Source: an uncultured Methanobrevibacter sp.
Lineage (GTDB): Archaea > Methanobacteriota > Methanobacteria > Methanobacteriales > Methanobacteriaceae
Assembly (NCBI RefSeq): GCF_902801725.1
Contig: NZ_CADCJB010000009.1
Location: 1-64,000 of the forward strand
Direction of reading: 5' to 3'
Length of the DNA: 64,000 nt
The notes below the pieces were generated by a model. It was not told the origin of the DNA. It did not search any database and saw nothing but the letters and a program-made list of their open reading frames with translations. Made by a program: the position numbers and the translations under genes. Positions 19,715 to 27,489 of the stretch are shown here, piece after piece; position 1 is the first letter of the stretch, and every line of letters begins with the position of its first letter.

Positions 19715-20686
19715 ATGAAAGAGTCTAAAGAAAAAGAGCATAGAATTTCCAATCTAAAGGACATGATTGATACCGTCAAGGATGGAGAAGACGGCATTGA
19801 CTATGATGATATCGAAGAGGACACCGAATTGATTCAGTACCTCAACGATACAGGAAGTCTTGAAGATTTGGAAATTGATGATGAATTCATCTATCATCCA
19901 GACAACGATGATATCCATGCCATTAATTTAGATGAGAATCCTATTGATGAAGAATTTCTAATTAAAACACCGAAAAAAGTTGAGGAAGGTTTTAATGAAG
20001 AAAATCCAGAGGATGAAGATGAAGAATTGACCGGAGACATAAGCGATAGTTTCGACAATGTCCTGAATGCCAGAATCGGCAGGACCCCTGTTTTAGGTAT
20101 AGTAAGTACTATTTTAGGTTTGATTTTAATCGTAATAGGTGCAATGATTTTCAGTTCTCGCAGTGACAGAGTAATTGACAATGTTATTTCTGGAGAAAAC
20201 AGTTTCATTACCGTAATTTTCCTAATCATTGGAGTACTATTATTAATCTATGGAATTTACAAAGTTATCGGAATGAGGAATCCACTGCAAGGTATTTCCA
20301 ATAGTATAGATTCTATTGACCATGAAGAAATCGAAAATACCGAAAATATTCCGAAAGAAGATCAAAACATCATTCCAAAAAGCAACATTCCATTAGACAA
20401 GGAATCTTTCAAAATAGGCGAATTCAATTTCGGTGACTTAAAGAAAAGTCTTAAAAAATCAAAATCTAATTCTGAACCTAAAACCACACCATCAGAAAAT
20501 ATCGATGATATTCCTCCTGCACGTGAAAAGCCTGATGAAAAAAAAGGTCTCACCGCCGAGGAAATCGAAGAGATAGAATACGAAAAAGTAAAACTTGAAA
20601 ACGAGACTATTGACGATATTTTCGCTGAAGTTGAAGGCATTGAAGATATTCCTATTATTTCCTCTGATTCAAAAAAGGAAAAATAA
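19715..20686 (+). CDS. Acidic membrane protein of unknown function
   Basis: I do not recognise a family. The 323-residue protein has a strongly acidic N-terminal region of about 115 residues ('DYDDIEEDTELIQYLNDTG'). Two membrane helices follow near residues 125-147 ('VLGIVSTILGLILIVIGAMI') and 165-187 ('FITVIFLIIGVLLLIYGIYK'). The C-terminal ~130 residues are charged and probably disordered. Both large soluble parts would lie on the same side of the membrane. It begins 9 bp after tfs, so it is likely co-transcribed. T-runs at 20698-20712 could end the transcript. Confidence 0.75.
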   Translation: MKESKEKEHRISNLKDMIDTVKDGEDGIDYDDIEEDTELIQYLNDTGSLEDLEIDDEFIYHPDNDDIHAINLDENPIDEEFLIKTPKKVEEGFNEENPEDEDEELTGDISDSFDNVLNARIGRTPVLGIVSTILGLILIVIGAMIFSSRSDRVIDNVISGENSFITVIFLIIGVLLLIYGIYKVIGMRNPLQGISNSIDSIDHEEIENTENIPKEDQNIIPKSNIPLDKESFKIGEFNFGDLKKSLKKSKSNSEPKTTPSENIDDIPPAREKPDEKKGLTAEEIEEIEYEKVKLENETIDDIFAEVEGIEDIPIISSDSKKEK

Positions 20687-20720
20687 TAAGGAATACGTTT
20701 TTTTATTTTTTTATATATTA

Positions 20721-20794
20721 GGGCCTGTGGTCTAGTCAGGAATGACGCAGGACTTCGGATCCTGAGATCGGGGGTTCAAATCCCTCCAGGTCCG
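20721..20794 (+). tRNA. tRNA-Arg (anticodon TCG)
   Basis: The sequence folds as a full cloverleaf. The acceptor stem is GGGCCTG/CAGGTCC with one G-T pair, and the discriminator base is G. The D-arm is 'GTCTAGTCAGGAATGAC'. The anticodon stem CAGGA/TCCTG holds the loop CTTCGGA (anticodon TCG, arginine). The T-arm is GGGGG/CCCTC with loop TTCAAAT. No intron and no encoded CCA. The stop codon of the convergent helicase gene begins at the very next base. Confidence 0.96.
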
Positions 20795-22630
20795 TTAATT
20801 TTTAACTCTAACAACTGCTTCTTTGAAAAAGTCAGGTATCAATGACCTGTACATAGGACTTTTGAACAGCATGTTTATGTCGCTGTCTATGATATATGTG
20901 TAGCATGAATCGTCTTCTGCACGCATTCCACGTCCATATGCCTGCATAAGGGTCATTACTGTTTTATATGCATACCATTTTTTATCCCTTTTCATTCTCA
21001 TGTTGACCTGCTTGTCTCCCAGATATGGGAAAGGCACCTTATAGATTATCTGGAACCGGCACTTGTCATAAGGCAGGTCTACGCCCTCGCTCATGGAAGG
21101 TGAAACCAAAACCAACGGATTTTCATCCTTTTCAAAGAAATTAAGGATTTGCTCCCTGTTCTGTGACGAATGGGAAATCAAACGTGAATTGTTTAAATTT
21201 CGGGTAATGTACTGCTGGCATTTATAGCTGTGAGTGTGAATTAAACCCTTGTCCCCTTCATGCTTTTTCAAAATCTCCTGCAGAATAGGAATGGTTTTTG
21301 GAGCTGTCCTTTTGATTCTGTTGGCTGACATTTTTCCTGCCAGATTAAGAATTATTGGCCTTTTTTCCTTTGTAAACGGACTGTCGACCTTGATATGATA
21401 CACTTCAGCAGGATTCAGACCCAACCATTTTGAAAACATCTTGTGGGAGAGAATTGTAGCGCTCATGAAAATGACAACATCCCCGTATTTCAGAAGGTTG
21501 TCCTTTGCATAGTGGTGAACCCTCAACGGCTTGAATGTGACTCCGAACTCATCAGTATCGATGACCCAATTCTTAGGTTCCCTTTCAAGGTTTTCTCTGA
21601 GAGTCTTTAGCCTGGCTATGGTTGAACGAATCCTATCCGCCTTGTTTTTGGTTACGTCCTTAAGCTCAATATCATCATAGCTTTCATAAATTGCTTCAAT
21701 TTCCATTTTCCAGTCTTCAAGTTCGCCGTCCTTCAATGTCTCTTTGGAAATGATTTTGTTAATGTCCTTTTCAAGAGTCCTGTTGTACAGTGTGACCTCC
21801 ATAGTTGACATCAGCTTGTTTTCAATGTTGTGGGCCTCATCCAAAATCAAAAGGGATCTTTTTCCGAAATGCTTTACGTAATTCAACTCGACAATGGCAT
21901 AGTCATAGTTCATCAGAGTAATCGGAGAGTTGATTGCATTAGCTTTCTGATTCCAGTAATGGCAATGGCTTCCAGACTGGTAAAAGACTGCACCTCCAAA
22001 TGAATCTTCAAAAGCCAGTTCCGCATCCAATGTAGGATTTTTGGCAACCCCGTATTGGCAAAAGAATTTGCTTGAGGTAGGTATTGTCTTGCATGTGCCC
22101 ATGTCGCATGTAACCTCAAGATTATCGTTGAGGCAGGCGAAATTTCCTCTTCCCTTTACGAGAGGAAATTCAAACTCATCTGAATACTGTGACTGGAGCT
22201 GCTTTGTCATTGTCAATATATAGGCTGACTCATACATTTTTGCAAGGGTTGTTGCGATTGCAGACTTTCCCGTACCTGTACCTGCTTCCAGAACAATATA
22301 CTTAAATCCCTTTTTGATTGCATCGTTGATATCCTGAATTATATCCAGCTGACCTAATCTAGGCTCTTCAAAAGGGAAGTTTTCAATTATTTCATCATCA
22401 ATGTGAGGGTACAGTTCTTTTAAATATGCTGATGTTCCTTCATCAAGCTTATGGTTATCAACAGAATAAACTTCCGGAATCTCATCATCCAAAATTGATG
22501 ATGTTCTTTTCTTTGTAAAACTGAATAAGGTTGTTGAACCTCCGGATTTCTTTTTGCCGGTAGTTCCACAGGTACAATTACTTTTAAGCATTCCGCAATT
22601 TGGACAAAACATAGGATTAGACATTAACAT
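20795..22630 (-). CDS. XPD/DinG-like superfamily 2 DNA helicase with Fe-S cysteines
   Basis: The 611-residue protein is an SF2 helicase of the Rad3/XPD/DinG group. It starts with a small zinc-ribbon-like segment ('PMFCPNCGMLKSNCTCG'). Walker A is 'LEAGTGTGKSAIATTLA', and the DEAH box is 'LLILDEAHNIENK'. Between them lies a Cys group ('NFACLND', 'VTCDMGTCK', 'FFCQYG') fitting the Fe-S cluster of this family. Later motifs are 'VIFMSATILSHKMF', 'LVSPSMSEGVDLPYD' and the arginine-finger 'QAYGRGMRAEDD'. A role in DNA repair or in unwinding damaged structures is likely. In-frame ATG codons at 22630 and 22624 are both usable. It is convergent with the tRNA and divergent from cbiL. Confidence 0.9.
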   Translation of the reverse strand: MLMSNPMFCPNCGMLKSNCTCGTTGKKKSGGSTTLFSFTKKRTSSILDDEIPEVYSVDNHKLDEGTSAYLKELYPHIDDEIIENFPFEEPRLGQLDIIQDINDAIKKGFKYIVLEAGTGTGKSAIATTLAKMYESAYILTMTKQLQSQYSDEFEFPLVKGRGNFACLNDNLEVTCDMGTCKTIPTSSKFFCQYGVAKNPTLDAELAFEDSFGGAVFYQSGSHCHYWNQKANAINSPITLMNYDYAIVELNYVKHFGKRSLLILDEAHNIENKLMSTMEVTLYNRTLEKDINKIISKETLKDGELEDWKMEIEAIYESYDDIELKDVTKNKADRIRSTIARLKTLRENLEREPKNWVIDTDEFGVTFKPLRVHHYAKDNLLKYGDVVIFMSATILSHKMFSKWLGLNPAEVYHIKVDSPFTKEKRPIILNLAGKMSANRIKRTAPKTIPILQEILKKHEGDKGLIHTHSYKCQQYITRNLNNSRLISHSSQNREQILNFFEKDENPLVLVSPSMSEGVDLPYDKCRFQIIYKVPFPYLGDKQVNMRMKRDKKWYAYKTVMTLMQAYGRGMRAEDDSCYTYIIDSDINMLFKSPMYRSLIPDFFKEAVVRVKN

Positions 22631-22719
22631 TATATTAGTTGGTATACTATAAATAAATTATAGGAAGAGCATTTGAAAAATAATTATCAAATCGAATAGC
22701 TATTAAATAAAGTGATTAT

Positions 22720-23424
22720 ATGACAAAAAAAGGAAAATTGATTGGAATTGGTGTTGGACCGGGAGATACTGAATTGCTTACTCTGAAAGCTGCAAAGGTT
22801 TTGGAGACCGTACCGGTAATCTTCTCACCAAAATCATCCAAGGAAAAGGAAAGCATTGCACTGTCAATTGTCAGGCCAATTATCAAGAAAAGAAAAGATT
22901 ACAAAAGACTAATGATTGTAGAACCAATATTTCCAATGATTGAAAATAAGGAAGAGCTTGAAAAGGTCTGGACAAGCGCATCTGAAATGATTGCCCAATA
23001 TCTAAACAGCGGCAGAGACGTTGCATTCATCACTCTGGGAGACAGCTCAATATTCAGCACATATTCATATGTGCAAAAGAAACTTAAAGGTCAATATGAA
23101 ATAGAAACAATTCCGGGAATTACATCATTTACCGCCTGTGCTGCAACACGTAACGAGGCACTGGTCGAGCAGAACGACATTTTAACAATTGTTCCAAAAA
23201 TCGATGAAAGGCTTGAAGAGGTATTGGAATACAGCAATTCCATTGTGCTTATGAAGGCTTCAAGAAACACATCAAAATTGGAAAGCACCATCGAGGAAAA
23301 TGACAGGCCTAAAGAAATTTACTCAGTGCAAAACTGCACACGCGAAAACGAAAAGATAATTGAAGGATTTTCCCACGAAAAGCCTTACCTTACCACAACA
23401 ATAATAAAATTCGAAAATGACTAG
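22720..23424 (+). CDS. cbiL: Cobalt-factor II C20-methyltransferase CbiL
   Basis: CbiL methylates C20 of the corrin ring in the anaerobic B12 pathway; methanogens need corrinoids for methyl transfer. The 234-residue protein begins with the tetrapyrrole methylase signature 'GIGVGPGDTELLTLKAAKVL', followed by 'PVIFSPKSSKEKESIA' typical of the C20 enzymes. Further conserved parts are 'VAFITLGDSSIFSTYSYVQK' and 'ETIPGITSFTACAA'. Its 3' end overlaps the convergent msvR-like gene by 4 bp. AATAGCTATT lies 16-25 bp before the ATG and also occurs twice near 29.65 kb. Confidence 0.92.
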   Translation: MTKKGKLIGIGVGPGDTELLTLKAAKVLETVPVIFSPKSSKEKESIALSIVRPIIKKRKDYKRLMIVEPIFPMIENKEELEKVWTSASEMIAQYLNSGRDVAFITLGDSSIFSTYSYVQKKLKGQYEIETIPGITSFTACAATRNEALVEQNDILTIVPKIDERLEEVLEYSNSIVLMKASRNTSKLESTIEENDRPKEIYSVQNCTRENEKIIEGFSHEKPYLTTTIIKFEND

Positions 23425-24191
23425 TAGTTACTAATCGGCAGAGGTTCAACCTCGAAAACACATCTACCATCACCCATCGTATAACATTGGATTTCAATTA
23501 CACTGACTGGCAATTTGAAGTATTGTGTAAATAATGCTTCAAAAATTCCAGTATCCAAAAAGCAGGCTGGTTTTCCGGTTCTCGGAAGCAGTTCACATTC
23601 GAAACAGTCATAGGATGTTATTTTAATAATCTGACCTACTTCAAATGAAACCCTGCCCAAGCCTTTGGTTTTCCAAAAATCAGCGATATTTTCAAGGAAA
23701 ATATCCAAATCCTCATCATACAATTTTTCAAAAAGAGAGTTGCCTATGCTGTTGCCTGTCTGCTGCAAAATAGGATCTATATTAATTCCTTCCTGAATAA
23801 GCATTGATTTCAGAGTGTGGAACAGCAATGTGGAAAATTCGGCATCATTTTCTATAAGATTTTCTATCAGATAATCTGCCTGAGTTTCCTTAATCTCATT
23901 AGGCTCAACAGCATTCACAGAACCAATATATTTGGAGTTTATATAGAAAATTTTCTTTCTGTTGTCTATAGGGTGATGTCTATAGGAAATAATTCCGCTT
24001 TCTCTCAAACCTTTAAGATGAACAGAAACAGTGGATTTTGACTTACCGACATTACTGACGATTTCTTCAAATTCCATATCACTATCCCTTAGCATTTCCA
24101 AAATAGTGAGTTTTACTGGACTTTTGATTACATTTACACCAACATTGTCTTCGGAGTTGGTGAAAATTTGTATTGGTTTTTGTTCTTTCAT
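23421..24191 (-). CDS. MsvR-type redox-sensing regulator (winged helix plus V4R domain)
   Basis: MsvR proteins are methanogen-specific transcription regulators that sense redox state through cysteines in a V4R domain. The 256-residue protein has an ArsR-like winged helix over residues ~18-90 ('VIKSPVKLTILEMLRDSDM', 'GKSKSTVSVHLKGLRESGII'). A linker and a C-terminal V4R domain follow, ending in 'CFECELLPRTGKPACFLDTG' and 'IQCYTMGDGRCVFEVEP'. These carry the clustered cysteines expected of a thiol switch. GGAGA lies 7 nt before the ATG. The upstream region holds TACGAA/TTCGTA inverted half-sites (24325-24364). The family match is confident; that it is the orthologue of the studied MsvR is inferred. 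Confidence 0.82.
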   Translation of the reverse strand: MKEQKPIQIFTNSEDNVGVNVIKSPVKLTILEMLRDSDMEFEEIVSNVGKSKSTVSVHLKGLRESGIISYRHHPIDNRKKIFYINSKYIGSVNAVEPNEIKETQADYLIENLIENDAEFSTLLFHTLKSMLIQEGINIDPILQQTGNSIGNSLFEKLYDEDLDIFLENIADFWKTKGLGRVSFEVGQIIKITSYDCFECELLPRTGKPACFLDTGIFEALFTQYFKLPVSVIEIQCYTMGDGRCVFEVEPLPISNY

Positions 24192-24324
24192 GTTAAATCT
24201 CCAAATTTATACACTTATATTTAAAATCTTTAATTAATAAATATAACTAAAATTAAATGATTATACTATTGTATAGAAATTTTAAAGAAATATTGAAGAT
24301 TGTAAAAAAAATTAAAACAAATTA

Positions 24325-24364
24325 ATACGAACTGTTCGTTTTAATCCAACAAAATAGTTCGTAT
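24325..24364. promoter_or_regulatory. Candidate MsvR operator: TACGAA/TTCGTA inverted half-sites
   Basis: ATACGAACT (24325-24333) and its exact reverse complement AGTTCGTAT (24356-24364) are separated by 22 bp. A third half-site TTCGT (24335-24339) makes the inner palindrome ACGAA-CTG-TTCGT. They lie about 135-170 bp before the msvR-like ATG. Nearer the gene, TATAC-TATT-GTATA (24262-24275) is another small inverted repeat. Confidence 0.45.
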
Positions 24365-24447
24365 ACCCAATAACCACAGGCCATAAAACCGCTAAGGCAG
24401 GCTTTGAAATCATCAAAAAATCAGTGTAAATTACATTAGACTATGAA

Positions 24448-25197
24448 TCATATCCCAAACAGATTCCCTGCATTGCGTGAAGTTATCTCAATTACTTCAC
24501 TTTCGCTCATGCCAAGTTCATCTGCAATTTTTCCAATTACATACTTCAGATTCAGGGAAGTATTCTGCTCTCCCCTCTTTTCTTCGGGAGCCATATATGG
24601 AGAATCAGTCTCTACAAGAACATGGTCAATGCCAATGTTTTTAAGCACTTTTCTTGTTTTCTTATTGTTTTTGTGAGTAACCGGTCCGCCGATTCCTATA
24701 TAAAATCCCAATTTGATAAAATCTCTGGCCATTTCAGCCGAACCCCCATAGGCATGAAGAGATCCGACAACATCATGCCTTTTAAGTATGTCATAAGTAT
24801 CCTGCATTGCCTTTCTGGAATGCACTATCACCGGAAGGTCATGCTTTTCAGCCAAATCAAGCATCCTATCAAACAGCCCGATTTGCATGTCCCTGTTGTC
24901 CTTTGTATGATAATAGTCTATGCCAATCTCGCCTACTGCAACCACCTTGTCATTGTCAAGCTGACTGTCCAGAAGCGAAATATGCTCATCAGTTATTTCA
25001 TCGGCAAAGGAGTAGAAATATCCTAAAGCAGCGTATACGTTTTCATGTCTGGCAGCTAGCTCCAAAACCTCCAGATTGCTTTGAGGGTCGGTTCCGTTCA
25101 CTATCATGACTATGTCATTTTCTGCAGCCTGCACTATAATCTCCTCGGCATTTTCCATTTCGCTTGCATAAACATGGCAATGCGTATCTATCATCAT
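24448..25197 (-). CDS. tatD: TatD-family metal-dependent hydrolase
   Basis: TatD-family enzymes are two-metal TIM-barrel phosphoesterases, several of them 3'-5' DNases linked to DNA repair. The 249-residue protein has the metal ligands in order: 'MIDTHCHVY' (HxH), 'VAVGEIGIDYYHT' (Glu), 'LPVIVHSRKAMQDT' (His), 'GSLHAYGGSAEM' (His) and 'VLVETDSPYMAPE' (Asp). The length is normal. The role in this organism (DNA degradation or proofreading of D-aminoacyl ends) is not decided by sequence. It reads toward the msvR-like gene with a 256-bp gap. Confidence 0.9.
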   Translation of the reverse strand: MMIDTHCHVYASEMENAEEIIVQAAENDIVMIVNGTDPQSNLEVLELAARHENVYAALGYFYSFADEITDEHISLLDSQLDNDKVVAVGEIGIDYYHTKDNRDMQIGLFDRMLDLAEKHDLPVIVHSRKAMQDTYDILKRHDVVGSLHAYGGSAEMARDFIKLGFYIGIGGPVTHKNNKKTRKVLKNIGIDHVLVETDSPYMAPEEKRGEQNTSLNLKYVIGKIADELGMSESEVIEITSRNAGNLFGI

Positions 25198-25289
25198 AAA
25201 TCATCACTTAAAAGATTTTTTGCATAAGTTTTTATTGTTTCGGCTTCAATTATTATATAATCAATTAGATTAAATTAAATTTTTGGTGA

Positions 25290-26006
25290 ATGGAAATGGA
25301 GGATAAGTTTTCAAGAACAGAAATGCTGATTGGAAATGACGGACTGAAGAAACTGAGCGAATCAAAAGTCGCTGTTTTTGGTCTTGGGGGCGTAGGCTCT
25401 TATGTCTGTGAAGGACTTGTCAGAGGAGGAATCGGCAATTTCGTTTTGATAGACTTCGACAAGGTAGATGAAAGCAACATCAACAGACAACTGATTGCAA
25501 CATCAAAGACTGTCGGCAGGCAAAAGGTCGACTTAATGAAAGAAAGGATTCTGGAAATCAATCCCGATGCCAATGTTGAAGTTTACAGGGAATTTTATAT
25601 GGCGGATTCGCAAAGCGACATCATTACCGAGGACTTGTCCTATGCCGTTGACTGCGTGGATACGATAATGGCAAAGATTGCAGTCATATGCAAATGTGAT
25701 GAGCTGAATATTCCGGTAATCTCCTCAATGGGGACCGGGAACAAACTGGATGCGACAATGTTTGAAGTGGATGACATCTATGAGACATCCGTATGTCCGC
25801 TTGCCAGAATAATGAAAAAAGACCTCAGAAAGAGAAATATAGAAAAGCTTAAGGTAGTCTATTCAAAGGAACATCCTATAAACACCAATGACTGTGAAAT
25901 AAATAAGGATAAAAAATTCAAGGTGAAGGGAAGCGTTTCCTTTGTTCCTTCTGTTGCAGGACTGATAATTGCAGGCGAAGTAATTAAAGACATTGCAGGC
26001 AAATAA
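25290..26006 (+). CDS. tcdA: ThiF/MoeB-family protein, TcdA-like tRNA t6A dehydratase
   Basis: TcdA (CsdL/YgdL) uses ATP to cyclise threonylcarbamoyladenosine 37 of tRNA to ct6A. The 238-residue E1-like protein has the nucleotide loop 'VAVFGLGGVGSYVCEGLVRG', the Asp/Arg pair in 'LIDFDKVDESNINRQLIATS', 'VGRQKVDLMKERI' and 'ISSMGTGNKLDATMFEV', the last typical of the TcdA branch more than of MoeB or ThiF. ATGs at 25290 and 25296 are both possible; the second has better spacing from GGTGA. It is divergent from tatD. Whether this archaeal version makes ct6A is inferred. Confidence 0.8.
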   Translation: MEMEDKFSRTEMLIGNDGLKKLSESKVAVFGLGGVGSYVCEGLVRGGIGNFVLIDFDKVDESNINRQLIATSKTVGRQKVDLMKERILEINPDANVEVYREFYMADSQSDIITEDLSYAVDCVDTIMAKIAVICKCDELNIPVISSMGTGNKLDATMFEVDDIYETSVCPLARIMKKDLRKRNIEKLKVVYSKEHPINTNDCEINKDKKFKVKGSVSFVPSVAGLIIAGEVIKDIAGK

Positions 26007-26055
26007 CGATTAGTTTAATTCAATTTAACGTATAATTATTAAGGAGACAATAGAA

Positions 26056-26532
26056 ATGGCAGATGAAAAATCCGCAAGTGACAATGCAAACCGAATGAGC
26101 AAAAACGAGTATTATCTTGCAATTGCCCTTGCAGTATCAAAAAGAAGCACATGCTTGAAAAGACGCTATGGAGCAGTAATAGTTAATAACGACGAGATAG
26201 TAAGTACAGGATACAATGGAAATCCAAGAGGAGAGGAAAACTGTTGTGACAGAGGAAACTGTCAAAGAATGAACCTTCCGTCCAATTCAGGCAACTACAA
26301 CGATTGCTTTTCCGTTCATGCAGAACAGAATGCAATGATAAGTGCAAGCAGGAACGAAATGCTTGGCTCAACCATTTTTCTTGCCGGAGAAAAGTATGAT
26401 GACGGCTCATGGGTAGAGATAGATGACGCAGAGCCTTGTCCGATATGCTTCAGAATGATAAAGAACTCCGGAATTGACAGGATAGTCAGCCAAAAAGGAA
26501 TCATGAATCTGAGTAAGGAATCTGAGATGTAA
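26056..26532 (+). CDS. Deoxycytidylate (dCMP) deaminase family protein
   Basis: This zinc-dependent deaminase should convert dCMP to dUMP for thymidylate synthesis. The 158-residue protein has the catalytic zinc site 'FSVHAEQNAMISA' (His and proton-shuttling Glu) and 'EPCPICFRMIKNSGIDRIV' (PCxxC). 'ERGNC'-type second zinc ligands may lie in 'EENCCDRGNCQRM', as in ComEB/dCMP deaminases. AAGGAGA is 8 nt before the ATG. The HEAT-repeat gene begins 11 bp downstream. Confidence 0.88.
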   Translation: MADEKSASDNANRMSKNEYYLAIALAVSKRSTCLKRRYGAVIVNNDEIVSTGYNGNPRGEENCCDRGNCQRMNLPSNSGNYNDCFSVHAEQNAMISASRNEMLGSTIFLAGEKYDDGSWVEIDDAEPCPICFRMIKNSGIDRIVSQKGIMNLSKESEM

Positions 26533-26543
26533 TATCCCCACAT

Positions 26544-27182
26544 ATGCTGAAGGCATTGAAAATGTCAGACGATACACTAAAAGAGCTGAGAGAGATAACA
26601 AAAAACAGGCAATGCTGGAAAGCAAGTCTTGATGATGTTGCAACCAAATTGAACAGTGATTATTCGGTTGCCGTGAAGGCGAAGGCATTATGGCTTCTTG
26701 GAGAGATGGGATTAAAACATCCTGCAGAAATAGCCTGTCATGTTGATGATATTGCAGGATTTATGAAAGATGATGATGCCAAACTTCGTGAAAGGTCAGC
26801 CAATGCAATGGGAAGAATAGGACGGGCAGACAAAAATCTTGTAATTCCCCATATGGACAGATTAATGGAAATGAGATATGACGAATCAGAAAATGTCCGT
26901 CATGCATTTGTCTGGGCCTGTGAAAATATAGCTTCGAATGCTCCCGAGCTGTTTTGTGAAAGACTGGAGATTTTCTATGAAATGATTTCAGATCCCGGAG
27001 AGAAAGTCAGGATAGAAGCTCCCGAAATGTTCAGGGTAGTTGGAAAAAGAAACCCCGATTGCGTAAAGCCTTATCTGAAGAGGTTGGAACTGATTGCAGA
27101 AAATGACGACAACCCCACAGTTCGAATACACAGCACCGGTGCAATCCGAATTACAAAAAAAACTCTGAATAAAGGTTTATGA
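26544..27182 (+). CDS. HEAT-repeat protein
   Basis: The 212-residue protein is a run of short alpha-helical HEAT/PBS-lyase-type repeats of about 35-40 residues: 'VAVKAKALWLLGEMGLKHP', 'AKLRERSANAMGRIGRAD', 'ENVRHAFVWACENIASNAP', 'EKVRIEAPEMFRVVGKRNP' and 'PTVRIHSTGAIRITKK'. Such solenoids are protein-binding scaffolds; no catalytic residues are seen. An inner ATG at 26562 (MSDDTLKEL) is an alternative start. It is 11 bp after the dCMP deaminase gene, and a 36-codon frame overlaps its stop. Confidence 0.8.
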   Translation: MLKALKMSDDTLKELREITKNRQCWKASLDDVATKLNSDYSVAVKAKALWLLGEMGLKHPAEIACHVDDIAGFMKDDDAKLRERSANAMGRIGRADKNLVIPHMDRLMEMRYDESENVRHAFVWACENIASNAPELFCERLEIFYEMISDPGEKVRIEAPEMFRVVGKRNPDCVKPYLKRLELIAENDDNPTVRIHSTGAIRITKKTLNKGL

Positions 27183-27289
27183 CATATGCAAATTTTGATG
27201 AAACACTTTGCAGAGATATAAAAAACATTGAAAAACTAATTTTTAAAACTTCTTGTATATGCCCAGTCAAAATTGGGATTGAAATTTGA
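27179..27289 (+). CDS. Short coupled ORF, 36 codons (possible truncated gene)
   Basis: The ATG overlaps the HEAT-gene stop codon as ATGA, the usual sign of translational coupling. The product reads 'MTYANFDETLCRDIKNIEKL' then 'IFKTSCICPVKIGIEI'. It has coding-like composition, including three Cys, but no family I recognise. It may be a small protein or the surviving 5' end of a decayed gene, since the next 190 bp to cstA hold no other frame. Confidence 0.35.
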   Translation: MTYANFDETLCRDIKNIEKLIFKTSCICPVKIGIEI

Positions 27290-27461
27290 AAACCTTGTCG
27301 TTAATGTGAATTGCATGTCATTAAATTAAAACTATAAAAATAACCATTGATTTTATTAAGCATATCTTGCAGGAAATTACTGGAAACTTTTTCGTCATTC
27401 TTACTTCATGGAATTCGGCATGAAAATTAAATGACTATCTTAATAACATCATGAAAAATTT

Positions 27462-27470
27462 TTTATAAAT
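27462..27470 (+). promoter_or_regulatory. TATA box of cstA, implying a leaderless transcript
   Basis: TTTATAAAT lies 20-28 bp before the cstA ATG at 27490, and there is no Shine-Dalgarno sequence. A start about 25 bp downstream of the TATA box would put the mRNA 5' end at or next to the ATG. Confidence 0.45.
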
Positions 27471-27489
27471 TTATTACTTAAATATAATT

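Noticed and set aside
24307-24447. Small coding frame in the msvR-tatD gap
   Set aside because: No frame of meaningful length with a start and binding site; the notable signal there is the inverted repeat.
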